64,000 nucleotides of DNA from Flavobacterium sp. KACC 22763 (GCF_028736155.1 NZ_CP117879.1:2604001-2668000), one strand, 5' to 3'. Counted from the first letter of the stretch, positions 8,100-19,010 are shown. Translations and numbers: made by a program. Notes: generated by a model from the letters alone, not told the origin.

Positions 8100-8639
8100 C
8101 TAATTTGTCACTAGGTGAACAACATCTTCACCATCATTTTCTTTCCAGCTTACAATTACTTTTTCACCATTAATAGCATCTACCTGACGGCCACGGTAAT
8201 CAGGCTGAATTGGTAAATGACGGCTGAAACGTCTGTCAATTAAAACCAATAATTCAATTTCTGAAGGTCTTCCAAAAGATTGAATGGCAGTTAAGGCAGA
8301 ACGAATGCTTCTTCCTGTAAACAAAACGTCATCAATAAAAATGACTTTTTTGTCTTCAACTATAAAATTGATTTGGGTTTTATTGGCTTCAAGCGGTTTA
8401 TCAGTACGACGGAAATCATCTCTAAAAAAAGTGATATCCAGATATCCTAAAGAAATTTCAGGAACCTTGTATTCGTTTTCTAATATTTGTTTTAAACGTT
8501 CAGCTAAAAAAACCCCTCTTGGCTGAATTCCAACTAAAATAGTTTCAGAGAAATCAAGATGTTTTTCGATTAACTGACAAGCCAAACGATGCAGTATGAT
8601 AGTAACTTCTTTCGAATTAAGTAATACTTTTTGACTCAT
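8100..8639 (-). CDS. pyrR: Bifunctional pyr operon regulator / uracil phosphoribosyltransferase
   Basis: PyrR binds pyr mRNA in response to uridine nucleotides and has weak uracil phosphoribosyltransferase activity. I start at MSQKVLLNSKEV (179 residues, normal PyrR length) because a -7 box overlaps the codons of the longer frame. The PRPP motif is VIFIDDVLFTGRSIRSAL, with GIQPRGVFLAERL, LGYLDITFFRDDF and PSEIELLVLIDRRFSRHLPIQPDYRG also conserved. Upstream of pyrB on the same strand. Clear family member; whether it acts by attenuation or translational block here cannot be told. Confidence 0.96.
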   Translation of the reverse strand: MSQKVLLNSKEVTIILHRLACQLIEKHLDFSETILVGIQPRGVFLAERLKQILENEYKVPEISLGYLDITFFRDDFRRTDKPLEANKTQINFIVEDKKVIFIDDVLFTGRSIRSALTAIQSFGRPSEIELLVLIDRRFSRHLPIQPDYRGRQVDAINGEKVIVSWKENDGEDVVHLVTN

Positions 8640-8663
8640 AAGTGATTGTAATGTTTGGTTGGG

Positions 8664-8671
8664 CAAATATA
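8664..8671 (-). promoter_or_regulatory. -7 promoter element of pyrR
   Basis: TATATTTG (complement of 8664-8671) matches TAnnTTTG and would start RNA about 18 bases before the ATG at 8639. No clear -33 TTG is seen. It lies in the longer reading frame and so argues for the downstream start. Confidence 0.5.
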
Positions 8672-8878
8672 CGGAATCTGATTTTATTTGTTGGGGTGTT
8701 GGGCGTGGAAAATATTTTTATGAATTAATTTGAGAATTTAAATTCAAAAATTTCATTCTTAATTCACTAATACTTTTTTTAGTAATTCATTGTGATTTTA
8801 ATTATATATTAGCGAATAACATTACAAATAATCTCTTTACTGAAAAAATAAACTTACCAACCAAAACAAACTCAAAAG

Positions 8879-10681
8879 ATGAAACTATTTCGATCAAAAA
8901 AAGAGGGAGAAATAAAAGATATAACTATGAATCAAGATAAAAAAGAAGAAACAAAAATATTTGAACAACCAAGAATATGTTCTGTAGATTTAAAAGAAGA
9001 AGATATTGATATATTAAAAAAATGCGGATTCACTGTATACAATGGTTCGATAGGTTCAAAAATAAGAGTTCCAAATTTACATAACAAAAACCATGAATTA
9101 CTATTAAACTACGATTTACCAGACAATCTTCATGAATATGACATCATATTAATAGATTTAGAAGGATCTAAAACTTTAGATTACAATCCCAGTAATCATT
9201 TAAAGACCAACCATACTGGTAAAACTTCAACTTCTATTTTAAGTAGTTACCCTCAAACTCTGTTTGATCCTCGTCCAATGATTGGCACATTTTTGAAAGA
9301 TGAACTAGCTAAAATAACCAACAGAAAACACTTAATTTTAGTTTTCTCATGTGCTTTTTATGAAATTGAATATGAACTTGTTGAAATATCAGAGCGCTCA
9401 TATAATAGAGGGGACATTGAAAAACATAATATTTACTCTTTTAGAGATTATATTCAATTTTCAACTCAAAAATTTGGCAAAGAAATGAGAGTTTGCGAAA
9501 TTAATACAGACTTAAAAACTCTTTTAGAAAAACACCTAAAAGATTCAGTTTACAACCAAACATTCCATCACCCAACTTATTACAAAGGATATGATTTAGT
9601 GGAAGAAGAGAATTATTTACCACTAATAAAAAATATGAATGGAGATATAGTTTCATTTTTAGAAACAAATGAGTTTGAAAATTTAATTATGCTACCTCAA
9701 ATTAAAGAAAAAGGAGCTTTTTTAAAAGACTTTCTAACTAAAATTGCCCCTTCTTCTTTTCCAGAACTTTTTCCTTACTCTAGCACTTTTGAATGGAAAA
9801 ATAATAAAGATTATTGGTTACCTAATCATGAAGCATTATTAAATGAAAAAAACAAAATTCAAGAAGAATTTGAATATAAATTAAATCAAAATCAAATTAA
9901 GATCGATGAGAATTTAAATACCTTCTCATTTTTACAAAATATATTGACCGAGACAGGAGATAATTTAGTAGAATCTTTAATTGAGTACTTCAAATGGCTC
10001 GGTTTCCAAAACATCATTGATTACGATCAAACAAAAGAAGAATCAAAAATTTTAGAAGAAGATATTCAAATTGAAATAGAAAATGGACTATTAATTATAG
10101 AATGCAAAGGAGTTGGTGGAACATCAACAGATTCTGATTGCAATCAAATTTCAAAAATAAAACACCGCAGATGCAGAGAGAGAAATAAATTTGATGTTTT
10201 TGCATTGTATATTGTCAATCATCAAAGATATCTTCCCCCATTAAACAGACAAAATCCACCATTTACGTCTCATCAAACAGAAGATGCTTTGAGTGATGAA
10301 AGAGGTCTCTTGACAACTTGGCAACTTTTTAATTTGTATTTTGATATTGAAAATAATATCATATCTAAATCTGATGCGAGAAAAACAATAACTAACTATG
10401 GATTAATTGATTTTAGACCTGCAAACTTAAAATTTTTATATAAACCAACAGAGTTTTTTCAAGACAATAAAATTTGTATTGTAAATGTAGAAAACATCCT
10501 TTTAAAAAGAGATCAAGATATATATGTAGAGAAAAATGGAAGATTTGAAATTACCAAACTTTTAGATATTCAATCGAATAGTACATCAGTTGCACAATCC
10601 AATAATGGCGAATTAGGATTAAAATTTAACAAGAAAATTTCAAAGAAATCCATTCTTTGGATTAAAGAAAATTTTGAGTAA
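8879..10681 (+). CDS. Unrecognised 600-aa protein with a C-terminal PD-(D/E)XK nuclease-like domain
   Basis: I do not recognise the whole protein. It lacks a signal peptide or membrane segment. Residues about 30-270 contain Rossmann-like strands (YDIILIDLEG, HLILVFSCAFYEIEYE) and an FDPRPM motif. Residues 335-365 look helical or coiled. A domain then begins with LTETGDNLVESLIEYFKWLGF and continues to D395, then E408-C-K410 (LLIIECKG), then CNQISKIKHRRCRER. This D...ExK plus downstream Q layout is that of PD-(D/E)XK endonucleases, including Mrr-like restriction enzymes. A sampled stretch is far more AT-rich than neighbours (8941-9000 about 23% G+C against about 35% in a sampled stretch of the ABC-F gene). 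It stands alone between pyrR and housekeeping genes. Possibly a transferred single-gene defence nuclease; this is inference. Confidence 0.72.
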   Translation: MKLFRSKKEGEIKDITMNQDKKEETKIFEQPRICSVDLKEEDIDILKKCGFTVYNGSIGSKIRVPNLHNKNHELLLNYDLPDNLHEYDIILIDLEGSKTLDYNPSNHLKTNHTGKTSTSILSSYPQTLFDPRPMIGTFLKDELAKITNRKHLILVFSCAFYEIEYELVEISERSYNRGDIEKHNIYSFRDYIQFSTQKFGKEMRVCEINTDLKTLLEKHLKDSVYNQTFHHPTYYKGYDLVEEENYLPLIKNMNGDIVSFLETNEFENLIMLPQIKEKGAFLKDFLTKIAPSSFPELFPYSSTFEWKNNKDYWLPNHEALLNEKNKIQEEFEYKLNQNQIKIDENLNTFSFLQNILTETGDNLVESLIEYFKWLGFQNIIDYDQTKEESKILEEDIQIEIENGLLIIECKGVGGTSTDSDCNQISKIKHRRCRERNKFDVFALYIVNHQRYLPPLNRQNPPFTSHQTEDALSDERGLLTTWQLFNLYFDIENNIISKSDARKTITNYGLIDFRPANLKFLYKPTEFFQDNKICIVNVENILLKRDQDIYVEKNGRFEITKLLDIQSNSTSVAQSNNGELGLKFNKKISKKSILWIKENFE

Positions 10682-10782
10682 CATTATCAATCTCCAAATC
10701 CTAAAACATTTCCAAAAAATTCTATAACACATTTAGCAGATTCGCGAAGTAATTTTAAATGTGAATTTAAAACATCAGAGTC

Positions 10783-10956
10783 ATGCAAAATAAAATACTA
10801 AGATTGTTAATGGTATTTGTAATACTATTTTCATTTACAAGCTGTGAAGTTATAGGAGACATTTTTAAAGCCGGAATGGGATTCGGGATTTTTATCGTAA
10901 TCTTTATTATTGCAATTATTATCTGGATTTTCGCTAAAATGTTCGGAAGCAAATAG
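10783..10956 (+). CDS. 57-aa lipoprotein with one membrane segment
   Basis: A short gene of 57 codons: MQNKILRLLMVFVILFSFTS, then C21 as a lipobox cysteine (FTSC), EVIGDIFKAGMGFGIFIV, an isoleucine-rich membrane segment (about residues 34-51), and a basic KMFGSK end. Start is the ATG at 10783; the hydrophobicity profile and a strong terminator 17 bases downstream support a real gene. Very similar mini-lipoproteins (CEVIGDIFKAG... then a membrane helix) are, from memory, common in Flavobacteriia and are sometimes labelled phosphatidate cytidylyltransferase, which a 57-residue protein cannot be. Function unknown. The antisense frame over the same bases is not credible. Confidence 0.75.
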   Translation: MQNKILRLLMVFVILFSFTSCEVIGDIFKAGMGFGIFIVIFIIAIIIWIFAKMFGSK

Positions 10957-10972
10957 TAGTGAAATAAACAAT

Positions 10973-11022
10973 AAAAAAAATCCCAAATTCCAATTTAAAA
11001 CTTGGCGTTTGGGATTTTTTTT
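10973..11022 (+). terminator. Intrinsic terminator after the mini-lipoprotein gene
   Basis: AAAAAAAATCCCAAA (10973-10987) pairs with TTTGGGATTTTTTTT (11008-11022) around a loop of about 20 bases. A/T runs on both sides allow it to act in both directions. Confidence 0.85.
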
Positions 11023-11038
11023 ATGGATTTAGAACAAA

Positions 11039-11089
11039 GTCCAATCTTTGTCGAGCTTCTCGCGAAGATTTCTCCTTCGTCGAAATGAC
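11039..11089. repeat. Dispersed-type GTCATTTCGACGAAGG repeat
   Basis: On the - strand the unit reads GTCATTTCGACGAAGGAG and continues through CTTCGCGAGAAGCTCGAC, with internal short complementary words (CTTCG/CGAAG). It is built like the GTCAGGCTGAGCGAAG unit at 5448 and lies in the gap after the terminator. I recall similar units in other Flavobacterium gaps but did not check. Confidence 0.5.
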
Positions 11090-11184
11090 AAAAATACGCA
11101 AATCAACTTTATGATTTATCTTTTATCAAAGTTTCCATGTTCAAAAATTGGAATTTGGAATTTTTAAAATTGGAATTTAAAAAT

Positions 11185-12882
<1,698 letters not shown>

Positions 12883-13085
12883 TTATGCTGATGAGGGGTT
12901 CTCGCAAAGGCGCATAGGCGCAAAGTTTTATTTTTTATGCAAATAATTATACACAATCTTGTCAGAAATAACAAACTGCATTTACACTTACTTCTATATG
13001 TGAATTTAGAAAATCAACTAACCGGAAAATCCGGATAATTCGATATTAAATTTCAACTACTCGAAAAATTCGAATAATTCAAAAA

Positions 13086-13856
13086 TTACATTTTACTTTC
13101 CTTCGCCAAAGCCACTTCTAAGCTTTCGAAATTTGGAAGCACTTTAGAAATCATTCCTTCTTTGTTTAAAATGAAATGTGTTGGAAATGAATTCAATTGC
13201 AACGATTCATTCATATAAACTTTCATGTCTGGAATTACAGAATATGAAAGAGGTTTTCTAGCTAAGAATGTTTTTAATTGTTCTGCTGAATCTTCGGCTA
13301 AACTCATAAAAACAATATCTTTTCGGTCTTTGTATTCTTCTACTAATTTATTTACTTGAGGAAATTCTCTGATGCATGGCGTGCAGTGAATGTACCAGCA
13401 TTTTATCACAATGATTTTTCCTTTCATGGATTCGTTGGTCACCAGATTTCCGTTTAAATCTTTAAATGAAAATTGCGGAAAAGCGGTTCCTTCCATTTTA
13501 TAGTTTTTAAAAGCATCAAAACCAATTTGGTTTATTGTTGCTTTTATACTTGTATCTGTTTTTGGCTGAATTTTAAATAATTTATAAACGTAAACATTCG
13601 CTTCTGATTTTAATCTAATTGGAATGTAGTTTTCGTTTGCTAATTTATCTAGAAAAGCCTCTTTAGAAATTTCTTTTGATTCAGCATCAAGTGCAGTGAA
13701 ATCTCTAGAAAGCATAATTCCTTTATTATAAACCGACCATTGCTCGTAAGTTTTCTGAATTTGTAATGGATCAATTTCTGGATTTCCGAATTTATTCTGA
13801 CTGAAGGAAGTCGTAAAAATTAAAAATGCGATTAGAATATTGAATAATTTTTTCAT
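13086..13856 (-). CDS. TlpA-like periplasmic thioredoxin-fold protein
   Basis: A 256-residue protein with signal peptide MKKLFNILIAFLIFTTSFSQ. The C-terminal half (from about residue 128) is an AhpC/TSA-Redoxin/TlpA domain: FPQFSFKDLNGNLV, KGKIIVIKCWYIHCTPCIREFP with redox pair CTPC, EYKDRKDIVFMSLAEDSAEQL and a cis-proline region LNSFPTHFILNKEG. The N-terminal half is a poorly conserved extension of the sort seen in Bacteroidota TlpA-like proteins. Probably reduces or exchanges disulfides in the periplasm; partner unknown. Monocistronic between two repeat-rich gaps. Confidence 0.9.
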   Translation of the reverse strand: MKKLFNILIAFLIFTTSFSQNKFGNPEIDPLQIQKTYEQWSVYNKGIMLSRDFTALDAESKEISKEAFLDKLANENYIPIRLKSEANVYVYKLFKIQPKTDTSIKATINQIGFDAFKNYKMEGTAFPQFSFKDLNGNLVTNESMKGKIIVIKCWYIHCTPCIREFPQVNKLVEEYKDRKDIVFMSLAEDSAEQLKTFLARKPLSYSVIPDMKVYMNESLQLNSFPTHFILNKEGMISKVLPNFESLEVALAKESKM

Positions 13857-13930
13857 GAAGTTTTATGCGATAATTGTAAAATCAAAAGTAATTAAAATAG
13901 TTTTTAATTTGGGTTAATTGTGTAGAAATG

Positions 13931-14054
13931 GTACGCGGATGAGGCAGATTCGCTAACGCGAAAACGCGGATAAAAACAGATTTTATATTAATCTATCTAA
14001 AAAAAATCCGTTTTTATCCGCGTCTTTACGAAGTAAATCCGCATCATCCGTGTA
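13931..14054. repeat. Large imperfect palindrome (arms about 53 bases)
   Basis: Left arm 13931-13984 starts GTACGCGGATGAGGCAGATT; right arm 14003-14054 is its imperfect reverse complement, ending ATCCGCATCATCCGTGTAC. The inner 20 bases (ACGCGGATAAAAACAGATTT against its complement) have a single mismatch. The 417-base stretch 13857-14273 has no gene: it holds this palindrome and the terminator at 14096-14125. It looks like a dispersed REP-like unit. Confidence 0.8.
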
Positions 14055-14095
14055 CTATATTGAGTTATTACTTCATTTATCGAAAGTCATAAATA

Positions 14096-14125
14096 AAAAA
14101 ACCTGGCAACAAAAATTGCCAGGTT
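14096..14125 (-). terminator. Intrinsic terminator of chiA
   Basis: AACCTGGCAA (14100-14109) and TTGCCAGGTT (14116-14125) pair perfectly; on the - strand the stem is followed by TTTTTT. It lies about 150 bases past the chiA stop codon. Confidence 0.85.
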
Positions 14126-14273
14126 CATAATGCGCTACTTGAGGCAAAAACCAAATAACAAATTACCTCAATTCACAGCATTTAAGAAATAAAAATTAGG
14201 TTAAAAAATAAATAACCAAACTCAATTTTAACCGTCCCAACTTTCTTATTTCTAAATTTTCAATTCTTTTATT

Positions 14274-17200
14274 TTAGTTTAAAAAGTTCATTACTTTCAA
14301 TGACTTTTTATGACCTGATTTATCTGTTACTATCACAACAAAAATCTGTTTACTAGCAAAACTTGGGCTATTAAGCAATACTTCTTTATTGTTTTGGAGA
14401 TTTCTATGGCTTGTAACATTCTGCCCTATCGTATTGAATACATCAACTTGAGCAATTTCTTCTGTTTCATTAGATACGGATAGTGTATTATTTCTAAAGT
14501 AAGCCACAGTCGTATTGCTTTCAGCCGTTATATCTCCTACAGCCAATGTTTTTGCTGTGCCTTGCGATGCAAAATAAGCCGCATACGCTTTAGACAATTC
14601 AGATGAATTACCACAAGAAGATGCATCCCAGTTTACAGACCAAGTCATTAACCCTCTTAAAGAAGGATATGGCCCGCCTGACTGCATAGTATATGTTCTT
14701 CCCGTGAAATTGGTTCCGTTTCTTAAATAATCCATAGCATTAATTCCTTCGGTTGGAGTCAGATAACCGCTACCTGCTGCACTCGGACAAGCTGGCAATG
14801 CAATAAGAACTTTTGAAGCTGGCAAGCCGTCAAAATGCATTCCTGTTGAAGCAATGTTATATCCTTTTATGATCATATCAGTCAAGGCTGTAACCATGTT
14901 TGCTTTCTTAGCCGTACCATAATACTGGCCGTCTAATCCGTTTTCTCCTCCTGTATTATACAATTGTACCGCTAACAAATCCAATTCGCTACGCAAGTTT
15001 TGAATAATAGGCAAGAACGAACCGAAAGTATCCGTATAAGTCGTATATCCTCCTTGTACGTATTGTGTTTCTGGAGCTGCAGTCAATAAGAATCCAGGAC
15101 CATAGTACGCTTTTAATTCTTTGAAAGCATCTACTACGTTTTTCAATCTTGGATAAGCAGAAATACCCGCATACGAAATATCTCTTAAACCACCTGCGCT
15201 AAAATTCATAGATCCGCCTTCAAAATCAATATCAACTCCATCAAATTGATATTCGTCGATAATTGCTTTTAAACCATTAACGAAAATATTCTTCTGAGTT
15301 ACATTTTCCAGAACAACATGACCATTTTGACCTCCAATAGAAACAATAACAGGAACGCCACTATCTCTTAAAGTTTTGATGTCATTTTTCAATAATTGCT
15401 TATCGAAAACGCCATTGGTCAAATATCTAGCATCATTAGTAGTAAGTATTGGCGTATAACCATCACGATTAACGGTTTCTACGAAAGCATAATCTACTAC
15501 ATTAAACTTACTTCCCTTAATCTGAGAAAAATATAAGAATGGAGCTGAAGTATTTTCCCAAGAATGCGCATACCCTAAAATAATTTTAGATGGAAGCGGA
15601 ATAAATCTATTACCACTTATTGTAGCAATTTTAATAGTATTATTTAATGTTGTTACCGCAGCTTTATTATCTGTTGCTTTGATTACAATTGGATAATCCT
15701 GATAAGCAGTTGGCGTAAAATTGTACGTATAAGTATTATTTGTACCTGCTGTCATGTTAAATGTTCCTCCGTTTATGGTAATAGTAACACCTGAAACTGT
15801 TCCATCGCTATCAACAGCTGTAACTGAAATTGGCACCGCTTGGAAAGAACTTTGGTATACCGTAGTATTTGATGGCGAATTCCAAGTGATTACAGGCAAT
15901 GTATTTGGACAATTTGCACCTGAACAAGTTAATGTAAAACTATAAGTTTTTGAATCTGTTTGTCCGTTTGATGCTGTAGCAGTAACGGTTAACGTATGAG
16001 AAACTCCAAACTGATTAGCAACCGGTGTCCAAACCGATGTATAAGTTCCTGATGAATTGGTAGCACTTATAGTTTGTCCGTCTAAATTAAATACAACAGA
16101 TGAGATTGTAGTCGCATCTGTGGCACTTAATCCAACAGTTGCAACAAAATTAATTGATGATCCTAAGTTTATAGCAATCGTAGAAGCTGTTGGTGCTGTA
16201 ATCGCAACGACCGGCTTAGTCACAACCGTTGTTTGTGTATTAAAATTATAAACTGTTGGCGTTGTAGGAACGGCAAAATTTGCTAAATTATTTGGATAAT
16301 AAGCCACTTCTCCATTTTGCCATGAATTTAATTTCAAGCTTAAAATTTGTGTATATCCTGCTACAACTGAATTATCGAAAGCATAATTTCCTGATGCATC
16401 TGTTGTTGCCAGAACGCTTTTCCAGTTGTGCGTATTATCTGTCCAAGGCAAAACGATTTCCACTTTTGCATTCGCAACAGGCGTAGAACCATTTTTCACA
16501 GTTCCGCTGATTAAGTTTGTCGCTGCTGCCAATGCTGCTTTTGCTGTTGAACTTGTATTAAAGTTGTAAACTGTTGGAGTTGATGGAACAGGAAAATTTG
16601 CCAAATTATTTGGGTAATAATTTACTTCTCCATTTGACCAAGTATTTAATTTTAAACTTGTAATAGTTGTATAACCGTCTGTAACAGCATTATCAAAACT
16701 GTATTTTCCTTGTGCATCTGTTGTTGCCAAAACACTTTTCCACGGATGTGCATTATCTGTCCATGGCAAAACGATTTCTACTTTTGCACCCGCAACAGGA
16801 ATTGTTCCGTTTTTAACTGTTCCGCTAATTTTACTTGTAGTTGTTGCAACATCTTGAGTAAAATTCAACGTTTTATTCGCATTCAAATTAGAATAAACTG
16901 TAGATGCTGGTGTAAAAGTTTGCCCAGTCAAAGCTGCTGTTACCGTATAATTTCCACCAGAAGCTAAAGTCAATAAATACGCTCCGCTAGAATTACTTGT
17001 TGCAGTAACATTTCCTGCTGTAGAAGCTGCTGTAATGGTTACGCCAGAAACTGGAGTTGTTCCGTTAAGAACTGTTCCGCTTACGGTATAAGTAACCACT
17101 GCTGCGCCTTGAGTGAAATTAAGCGTTTTGTTAGCATCAATTGCATTATAAACTGTTGAAGCTGGTGTATAAGAGAAGCCAGATTTTGTAGCGGTAACGG

Positions 17201-19010
17201 TAAAGTTTAAACCTGCTGTTAATCCTGCTACGCTGTAAGCTCCGCTTGCATTTGAAACTCCTGTTAATGTTGTCGTTCCAGAAACTGCTGAAACTGTAAC
17301 ACCAGAAACTCCTATTGTTCCGTCTAGAACTGTTCCGCTTACAGTATAAGTTGGCTGAGATCCGTTGATTGTAACGCCTGTTTGATTAACTGTAACATTT
17401 GTTAAACTTACAGGAACAAAAGTATAACTAGCTTTTGCAGCTGTTAACGAATAGTTTTGCCCTGAAGTTAAATTGTTGAATGTGAAATTCCCTGTCGCAG
17501 AAACTACTGTCTGAATAACTGCATTGGTTGAATTTCGCAATTCTACTGTAACATTGGTAACCAAAGCCGATCCGTTTTTTACAGAACCCGAAATACTTAC
17601 TGTTCCCGGAACTACACTTCCAAAAGAAGTATCAACTTGGTTTAATAATGCGTTTGGAATTGAACCTCTTGTATCTTGAGATAATTCCCAAATCATACCT
17701 CCAGCTAAGTTTTTTGATTTTATATACTGCACTTTTAAGTCCATTGACTGTTTATCTTCATAAGAAATAAATTCTTTTGAAGTAGCATTATATAAATAAG
17801 GAACTTTAGTAGTATTATCAAAATAACGAACCCATCCTGCAGAAGCTGCACTTGCAGTAACCTGCATAGTATTTGGATCTAAATAAGCATGCGAATTGGT
17901 AACTGGATTTCCAACTAAATCGCAGATTTCGATACTTCCAGATTTTTCACAAGCTCCTGAACCATCCCATGTTCCTGTTGGATTTTGCGGATTTGTACAT
18001 CCAGGAACTACGTATCTTGGTGCTGAAACAAACAATCCGTTTGTTGAATTTGTAGCAACGTTATCGAATTTTTTTCCGTAGAAAGGCAATCCCATGATTA
18101 ATTTATTAGCAGGAAAACCAATTACATTTAAATATTGATTCGTTAATTCATCTAATGATTCTGATTGTGTTGCACCATATAAAGGATCATTTGGGTTTCC
18201 ACTTGCATATAAAGGCGCATTATAACAGGTTTTATCATACCAGTTACCGCCAAAATCGTATCCAAAATAGGTGATATAATCACAATAAGTAGAAATGTCT
18301 TCTGTCATTCCGTATTGCGATCTATTGTTTGGCCCTAAATACTGTTTAGAAACATTTCTAACATTGTTTCCAGCAGCAATCGTAATTAGTTTATTTGGCA
18401 TTGCCTGACGCATTGCTTTCAATAAAAGCACTAAATTTTTATTGTCATCAGGACTATATTTTTGTGGAGGAACAGGCGAACCATTTACTATTTCTGTACC
18501 GTCAGTTCCGCCCGAAAGAGGATATTCCCAATCGATATCGAAACCATCAATAAATGGATATGTAGTAATGAAGTTTGCCATATCTGCTGCTAAAGCCGCT
18601 CTTGCTACAGGACTTGCAGCAATTGGAGAAAGATCTTGACCTTTTGTCCAGCCACCTACAGAGATTAAAACTTTTAAATGAGGATACTTTTCTTTCAATT
18701 TCATTAAATCATAAAAGTTCCCTTTTACTGGCGCATCCCAAGGAATTCCGCCTTCCATATGCTCAAAATCAGCATAAGTGTCTAAACATTTTAATTTTGT
18801 ATTCTCAGGATGGGCAGGATCATAAGTGGTCCCATAAAAAGAATAATTTAAATGCGTCAATTTACTTCCATCGATTTTCGGAACATTAAAATCCCGGGCA
18901 TAGATAGACCATTGAGCATAATACCCTACTACTTTTTTTCCGTGGGCTGGTTGTGCCAACGCAAGTAAGGGAAACAGTAACAAAAAGAGCAATCTGTAAT
19001 AATGTTTCAT
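14274..19010 (-). CDS. chiA: Secreted two-domain GH18 chitinase with T9SS type A signal
   Basis: A 1578-residue secreted chitinase, full-length F. johnsoniae ChiA type. Signal peptide to about residue 19 (LLALAQ). N-terminal GH18 domain (about 23-455) has the DxxDxDxE motif as DGFDIDWE (acid E162) and KVLISVGGW. The middle carries carboxypeptidase-regulatory/Ig-like modules (about 465-720), a near-duplicate pair of about 100-residue modules (starting near 727 and 833, sharing KVEIVLPWTDN and YYPNNLANF), then two Ig-like domains. The C-terminal GH18 domain (about 1145-1490) has FDGVDIDFEGG (acid E1264). Residues about 1500-1578 form a type A T9SS sorting domain. Known ChiA has an endo-acting and an exo-acting GH18 domain. 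Start of insoluble-chitin breakdown; follows nagB and hex on the same strand. Confidence 0.96.
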   Translation of the reverse strand: MKHYYRLLFLLLFPLLALAQPAHGKKVVGYYAQWSIYARDFNVPKIDGSKLTHLNYSFYGTTYDPAHPENTKLKCLDTYADFEHMEGGIPWDAPVKGNFYDLMKLKEKYPHLKVLISVGGWTKGQDLSPIAASPVARAALAADMANFITTYPFIDGFDIDWEYPLSGGTDGTEIVNGSPVPPQKYSPDDNKNLVLLLKAMRQAMPNKLITIAAGNNVRNVSKQYLGPNNRSQYGMTEDISTYCDYITYFGYDFGGNWYDKTCYNAPLYASGNPNDPLYGATQSESLDELTNQYLNVIGFPANKLIMGLPFYGKKFDNVATNSTNGLFVSAPRYVVPGCTNPQNPTGTWDGSGACEKSGSIEICDLVGNPVTNSHAYLDPNTMQVTASAASAGWVRYFDNTTKVPYLYNATSKEFISYEDKQSMDLKVQYIKSKNLAGGMIWELSQDTRGSIPNALLNQVDTSFGSVVPGTVSISGSVKNGSALVTNVTVELRNSTNAVIQTVVSATGNFTFNNLTSGQNYSLTAAKASYTFVPVSLTNVTVNQTGVTINGSQPTYTVSGTVLDGTIGVSGVTVSAVSGTTTLTGVSNASGAYSVAGLTAGLNFTVTATKSGFSYTPASTVYNAIDANKTLNFTQGAAVVTYTVSGTVLNGTTPVSGVTITAASTAGNVTATSNSSGAYLLTLASGGNYTVTAALTGQTFTPASTVYSNLNANKTLNFTQDVATTTSKISGTVKNGTIPVAGAKVEIVLPWTDNAHPWKSVLATTDAQGKYSFDNAVTDGYTTITSLKLNTWSNGEVNYYPNNLANFPVPSTPTVYNFNTSSTAKAALAAATNLISGTVKNGSTPVANAKVEIVLPWTDNTHNWKSVLATTDASGNYAFDNSVVAGYTQILSLKLNSWQNGEVAYYPNNLANFAVPTTPTVYNFNTQTTVVTKPVVAITAPTASTIAINLGSSINFVATVGLSATDATTISSVVFNLDGQTISATNSSGTYTSVWTPVANQFGVSHTLTVTATASNGQTDSKTYSFTLTCSGANCPNTLPVITWNSPSNTTVYQSSFQAVPISVTAVDSDGTVSGVTITINGGTFNMTAGTNNTYTYNFTPTAYQDYPIVIKATDNKAAVTTLNNTIKIATISGNRFIPLPSKIILGYAHSWENTSAPFLYFSQIKGSKFNVVDYAFVETVNRDGYTPILTTNDARYLTNGVFDKQLLKNDIKTLRDSGVPVIVSIGGQNGHVVLENVTQKNIFVNGLKAIIDEYQFDGVDIDFEGGSMNFSAGGLRDISYAGISAYPRLKNVVDAFKELKAYYGPGFLLTAAPETQYVQGGYTTYTDTFGSFLPIIQNLRSELDLLAVQLYNTGGENGLDGQYYGTAKKANMVTALTDMIIKGYNIASTGMHFDGLPASKVLIALPACPSAAGSGYLTPTEGINAMDYLRNGTNFTGRTYTMQSGGPYPSLRGLMTWSVNWDASSCGNSSELSKAYAAYFASQGTAKTLAVGDITAESNTTVAYFRNNTLSVSNETEEIAQVDVFNTIGQNVTSHRNLQNNKEVLLNSPSFASKQIFVVIVTDKSGHKKSLKVMNFLN

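Noticed and set aside
10767..10952. 61-codon frame on the - strand
   Set aside because: Antisense to the 57-codon lipoprotein gene, which has a lipobox, membrane helix and downstream terminator; the - strand frame is only isoleucine- and proline-rich noise.
13320..13860. TlpA-like gene as part of the chitin locus
   Set aside because: It is separated from chiA by a palindrome and the chiA terminator, and its domain has no sugar-related role.
16710..16967. + strand frame with many cysteines within chiA
   Set aside because: Cysteine-rich appearance comes from reading the repeated chiA modules on the wrong strand.
14274..19010. Possible frameshift or fusion of two chitinases
   Set aside because: One uninterrupted frame with signal peptide at one end and T9SS domain at the other; two GH18 domains in one chain are known for F. 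johnsoniae ChiA.
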